Below the pieces are notes generated by a model. That model did not search any database and was not told the origin of the DNA. It saw only the letters and a list, made by a program, of their open reading frames with translations. Below, piece by piece: positions 61,198-64,000 of a stretch of 64,000 nt of DNA. The position numbers and the translations under genes are program-made. Source of the DNA: Winogradskyella haliclonae (lineage in GTDB: Bacteria; Bacteroidota; Bacteroidia; Flavobacteriales; Flavobacteriaceae); NCBI RefSeq assembly GCF_014635865.1, contig NZ_BMDQ01000001.1, positions 806,001-870,000 of the forward strand, given 5' to 3'. Within the stretch, counting starts at the first letter, position 1. The number at the start of each line of letters is the position of its first letter.

Positions 61198-64000
61198 CTA
61201 TTTTTTTATCGATTTTTTAGTAATTGTTAGTCCATTGGCTAACTCAACTTTAGCAATAAATACCTGTGACTTTAGATTTGAAAGATTATAAGTTTCAGAA
61301 GAGGAATCTCCATCTAAATTATATACACGTCTACCTTGCAAGTCATAGATAGAAATATTATTTATTGAAAGTGATGCATTTTTCAATTCAAATTTAACAT
61401 TTCCATCATTAAGCTCAGTGATAATTAAATCATTTTCATTAAGGATATCATCATCAATAGAGAGTGCTTGACTTTTAAACACTATTTCAAACCTCTCATT
61501 AAAAGTACCTCCATCAGAAGTAAATGTATAGCCAGAAGTCGTTAAATCATGAATAATATTTAAATCATTATCTTTTAAGTAAACAGGATTACTACTCAAG
61601 AAATCACCTTCACGACCAATAGCTTCTAATGTATAGGTTTCGTTTGTAGTGATGTAAGCTCCAAAGCCTAATTTAATAACTTCATCTTCGGTAAGACTAG
61701 ATTTTGCTTTTCCTTGAATAACATAAAAGCCGTCACCATTATTGTCTAAAGAGTAAAGCACACCAGCGTTACCAGCATAATTTCTATTTGTATCTATAGC
61801 GTTGCCATCATATCCATCAGTGGCAATATCTGCATAAGCAACACAGATTTGACTATAAATCCCTATATCCGAACTTAGATTTAAATGTAATTTTTCTACT
61901 GAATTAGAAGTGCTAACAACACTTGAATTACTAGTCCTAAAAAACTCATCATTAGCATTATTACCACTTACGCGCATACTATTAGTAAACACGACGTTTC
62001 CAGAAGATGCAGAAGGTATAAAAAATGCTTGCCCAGAAGGTACTTGTCTAGATGGAGCAGCAGTAGTTCCGTTACCAGCTTCACCTAAAGTATTTACAGT
62101 GATATAGTCGTTTTGGTTGTAATTAAGAACTTCATTACCTGGATTTGCAGCATCGACTGGGTTTACTTGAGACCACATGTATAAGACCTCGTAAACCGTA
62201 TTATTTCCTGGTGCAACAGTGCCGTTTTGAGCAAAAAATTCGTCAATATCTATTGCAGAAGGATATGGGTTTCCAATTAAATTCCAGTGTAAACCATTTG
62301 TTGGGTCATTAAAAACAGGATATGTAATATCTCCTGTATTGTATGCGCCTTCAAAAACATAACTGTATGAAAATCCAGCACCAAGAAAACCAATTTGGTT
62401 ATGACTCCCTGAAAAACCTTGACCAGGAGTCATAGGGAAATCTCCTTGTTCTCTTGTCCAGGCATTTGCATCATCATCTAAGCCATCTCCATCTGCATCT
62501 AGAAAATTATTTGCATTAAACCAAAAAACTCTGCTACTATCAAATAGTGCACCATCCGTACTTTCGCCAACTACTGGAGAACTCCAAAAAGTAACATCAT
62601 ACCAATTGGTGAGAGGAGATGTGGTTTTGTTTACAACAGAAGTCGCATCTGTGCCTAATGTAAAAGACCCAGCTAAACTGCCATCACCACGTTGTACAAA
62701 ACTTCCTTGTGTTTCTACAATAATTTCATTTGTTGCTGTATCGCCATCATCAGTGACCGTTATATTGTTTATAATCTCGATGTAATAACCATTGGTGACT
62801 CTTAAACTTCCTCCAGCGTTTATTGTTAAACTGCAGGCAGTAAAACTAGGGTTAGTTGCATTAACAGTATAATTTCCATCTAGTATTGCGGCTGTAGAAG
62901 AATCTGGAACGCCTGCACTCCATGTTGAACCATCCCAAGTTGTTGTATTAGGGCAAGAACAATCATTTACATGCATTCCAAAATCAGATGTGTCATTAAC
63001 TGTAGCAACAGTCCACTGAGACGCATCGTAAGCAACTGTAGGGATTAATACATCTTGATTTCTTCTTATCACTGTATTTTGTGCAAAATTAGAGTCAACT
63101 CCAATTACACCAATAACATCTATGTTAACTCCTGCAACTGTTTGAAGTGCTATAGGGTCATTTCCATTAAAATTCATTACACCACCATTAATACAGAAAT
63201 CTGCAGTACCAGCATTACATAAATCAGAATTATCACGACCTATTACAAAAGTAGAATAGGCATTTATAGTACCTGATAAGTTTGCTATATTATTTAATGG
63301 ACCATCATCTACATATCGGCCTAACCTATAACCGCTAAGATCAATGGCACCATTAGTTGGATTGTATAATTCTATATATTTGTTATTTCCTGTCCCGGCA
63401 CCTTGAGGTTCATGGTATTCACTTATGAATAACTCAGAGCAATCGGGGATTGGAGCAGTAACTTCTGCATCAGTATTTACATTTATTGTAGTAACACCGG
63501 TAGTAGCTATTGTAATGTTATCATTATAAGTGTTTTCTGTTAAGCCAGATATTAACTTGACGTAAATTGTAGTTGGGGCTACAGTTCCTGTAGTAGGAGT
63601 TAAATTAATACTATTTGTAAATCCCGCACCAGAAGTTGTTGATATTTCAAAGTTAGTAGGAGCAGTTATTACAATATCTGTTGTTAATGCATAACCTTGC
63701 ACTGCAAAAACAGCTTCTGTTAATGAAACGTCTCCTTCAACATAACCTAATCCTGATACAGAAGTTGGGCTAACATTTACTGTAGGTGTAACAGGTGCTG
63801 TACCTTCTACCAATATATTATCTAATAATGGTCTTTCATTGTTTCCATTTACAGTCATAGTAACCCTAAGTTCTATAGTAGAACCAGACAGGCCAGTGTC
63901 GGATACTACAGTAAGTGGAAAATCATTAATGATTGTACCATTATTTGCAGCAACCGTCCAAGCACCTCCATCAATTCTGTATTCTGTTACATACGTATCA
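61198..64000 (-). CDS. T9SS-exported lamin-tail-domain protein (partial, 5' end outside the window)
   Basis: The frame is open from the stop at 61198 to the right edge; the first in-window ATG (63858) is internal, since 47 codons upstream continue the same protein (DTYVTEYRIDGGAWTVAANN). It has an immunoglobulin-like domain (VSPTSVSGLGYVEGDVSLTE, then APTNFEISTTSGAGF) found in Bacteroidota surface proteins. A lamin-tail domain follows (CSELFISEYHEPQGAGTGNN and KYIELYNPTNGAIDLSGYRLG, about residues 144-290 from 63858). A long beta region precedes a T9SS sorting domain (DDDILNENDLIITELNDGNV to ITKKSIKK). Such proteins include nucleases and adhesins; no catalytic motif is visible in this part. 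Confidence 0.88.
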   Translation of the reverse strand, partial: DTYVTEYRIDGGAWTVAANNGTIINDFPLTVVSDTGLSGSTIELRVTMTVNGNNERPLLDNILVEGTAPVTPTVNVSPTSVSGLGYVEGDVSLTEAVFAVQGYALTTDIVITAPTNFEISTTSGAGFTNSINLTPTTGTVAPTTIYVKLISGLTENTYNDNITIATTGVTTINVNTDAEVTAPIPDCSELFISEYHEPQGAGTGNNKYIELYNPTNGAIDLSGYRLGRYVDDGPLNNIANLSGTINAYSTFVIGRDNSDLCNAGTADFCINGGVMNFNGNDPIALQTVAGVNIDVIGVIGVDSNFAQNTVIRRNQDVLIPTVAYDASQWTVATVNDTSDFGMHVNDCSCPNTTTWDGSTWSAGVPDSSTAAILDGNYTVNATNPSFTACSLTINAGGSLRVTNGYYIEIINNITVTDDGDTATNEIIVETQGSFVQRGDGSLAGSFTLGTDATSVVNKTTSPLTNWYDVTFWSSPVVGESTDGALFDSSRVFWFNANNFLDADGDGLDDDANAWTREQGDFPMTPGQGFSGSHNQIGFLGAGFSYSYVFEGAYNTGDITYPVFNDPTNGLHWNLIGNPYPSAIDIDEFFAQNGTVAPGNNTVYEVLYMWSQVNPVDAANPGNEVLNYNQNDYITVNTLGEAGNGTTAAPSRQVPSGQAFFIPSASSGNVVFTNSMRVSGNNANDEFFRTSNSSVVSTSNSVEKLHLNLSSDIGIYSQICVAYADIATDGYDGNAIDTNRNYAGNAGVLYSLDNNGDGFYVIQGKAKSSLTEDEVIKLGFGAYITTNETYTLEAIGREGDFLSSNPVYLKDNDLNIIHDLTTSGYTFTSDGGTFNERFEIVFKSQALSIDDDILNENDLIITELNDGNVKFELKNASLSINNISIYDLQGRRVYNLDGDSSSETYNLSNLKSQVFIAKVELANGLTITKKSIKK

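Overview
The window looks like a chromosomal segment of a low-GC marine member of the Flavobacteriaceae (Bacteroidota). Several features agree: secreted proteins carrying the C-terminal type IX secretion (T9SS) sorting domain (19960, 32700, 61198), a PorZ homologue next to recO, DUF1800/DUF1501 pairs, a short-chain-type L-threonine dehydrogenase, and start codons without purine-rich ribosome binding sites. Promoters match the Bacteroidota pattern (-33 TTTG, -7 TAnnTTTG) instead of TATAAT. I see no rRNA, tRNA, CRISPR array, insertion sequence or prophage. Both ends of the window cut through large secreted-protein genes on the minus strand.

Layout. 1-7300 is a signalling region: a partial C-type-lectin/HYR adhesin, a degenerate receiver remnant, a NarL-type response regulator, a TPR histidine kinase, a DUF4136 lipoprotein and a membrane-anchored LytTR regulator. 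7600-12300 carries a periplasmic cytochrome c / YceI / OB-fold / DUF5777 barrel / HMA-like cluster, followed by a second OB-fold / YceI / DUF5777 set. 12300-24500 is mixed metabolism and cell envelope: threonine dehydrogenase, M13 peptidase, CBS protein, SSB, a T9SS metalloprotease, a cupredoxin, an AhpD-like protein with an AraC regulator, and ferritin. 24600-39900 holds ppc, an HDAC-like deacetylase, an MG2/plug protein, metG, the DUF1501/DUF1800 pair, LD-carboxypeptidase, a YceI pair divergent from a membrane wHTH regulator, and a HEAT-repeat protein. 39900-64000 has a serine hydrolase, an AraC regulator, YraN, nadD-gmk-yicC, a FemAB-like/EamA/ArsC-like run, a Na+/H+ antiporter, a cystathionine gamma-synthase-type enzyme, gdhA, porZ-recO-TonB receptor, and a T9SS lamin-tail protein.

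The most interesting observation is regulatory. In the first 5.3 kb there are four 37-bp elements of identical design: two 16-bp inverted repeats separated by exactly 5 bp. All 16 half-sites begin TA(C/A)G. The 16-bp unit has the geometry of a NarL-type 7-2-7 site, and the elements surround a NarL-family response regulator and its kinase. Two of them sit exactly 23 bp upstream of a perfect TAnnTTTG box, one in front of the kinase-regulator operon and one in front of the adhesin. This predicts an autoregulated two-component regulon that includes the adhesin, the degenerate receiver and possibly a short untranslated RNA ending at the terminator at 1802-1831.

A second candidate operator, four TGTMAA repeats at 11/11/10-bp spacing, lies between a ToxR-like membrane regulator (38273) and a divergent YceI gene. 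Other points of note are the duplicated YceI/OB/DUF5777 module, a 57-residue Cys/Lys-rich small protein gene, and two genes whose recognisable N-terminal coding continues upstream of any usable start codon.
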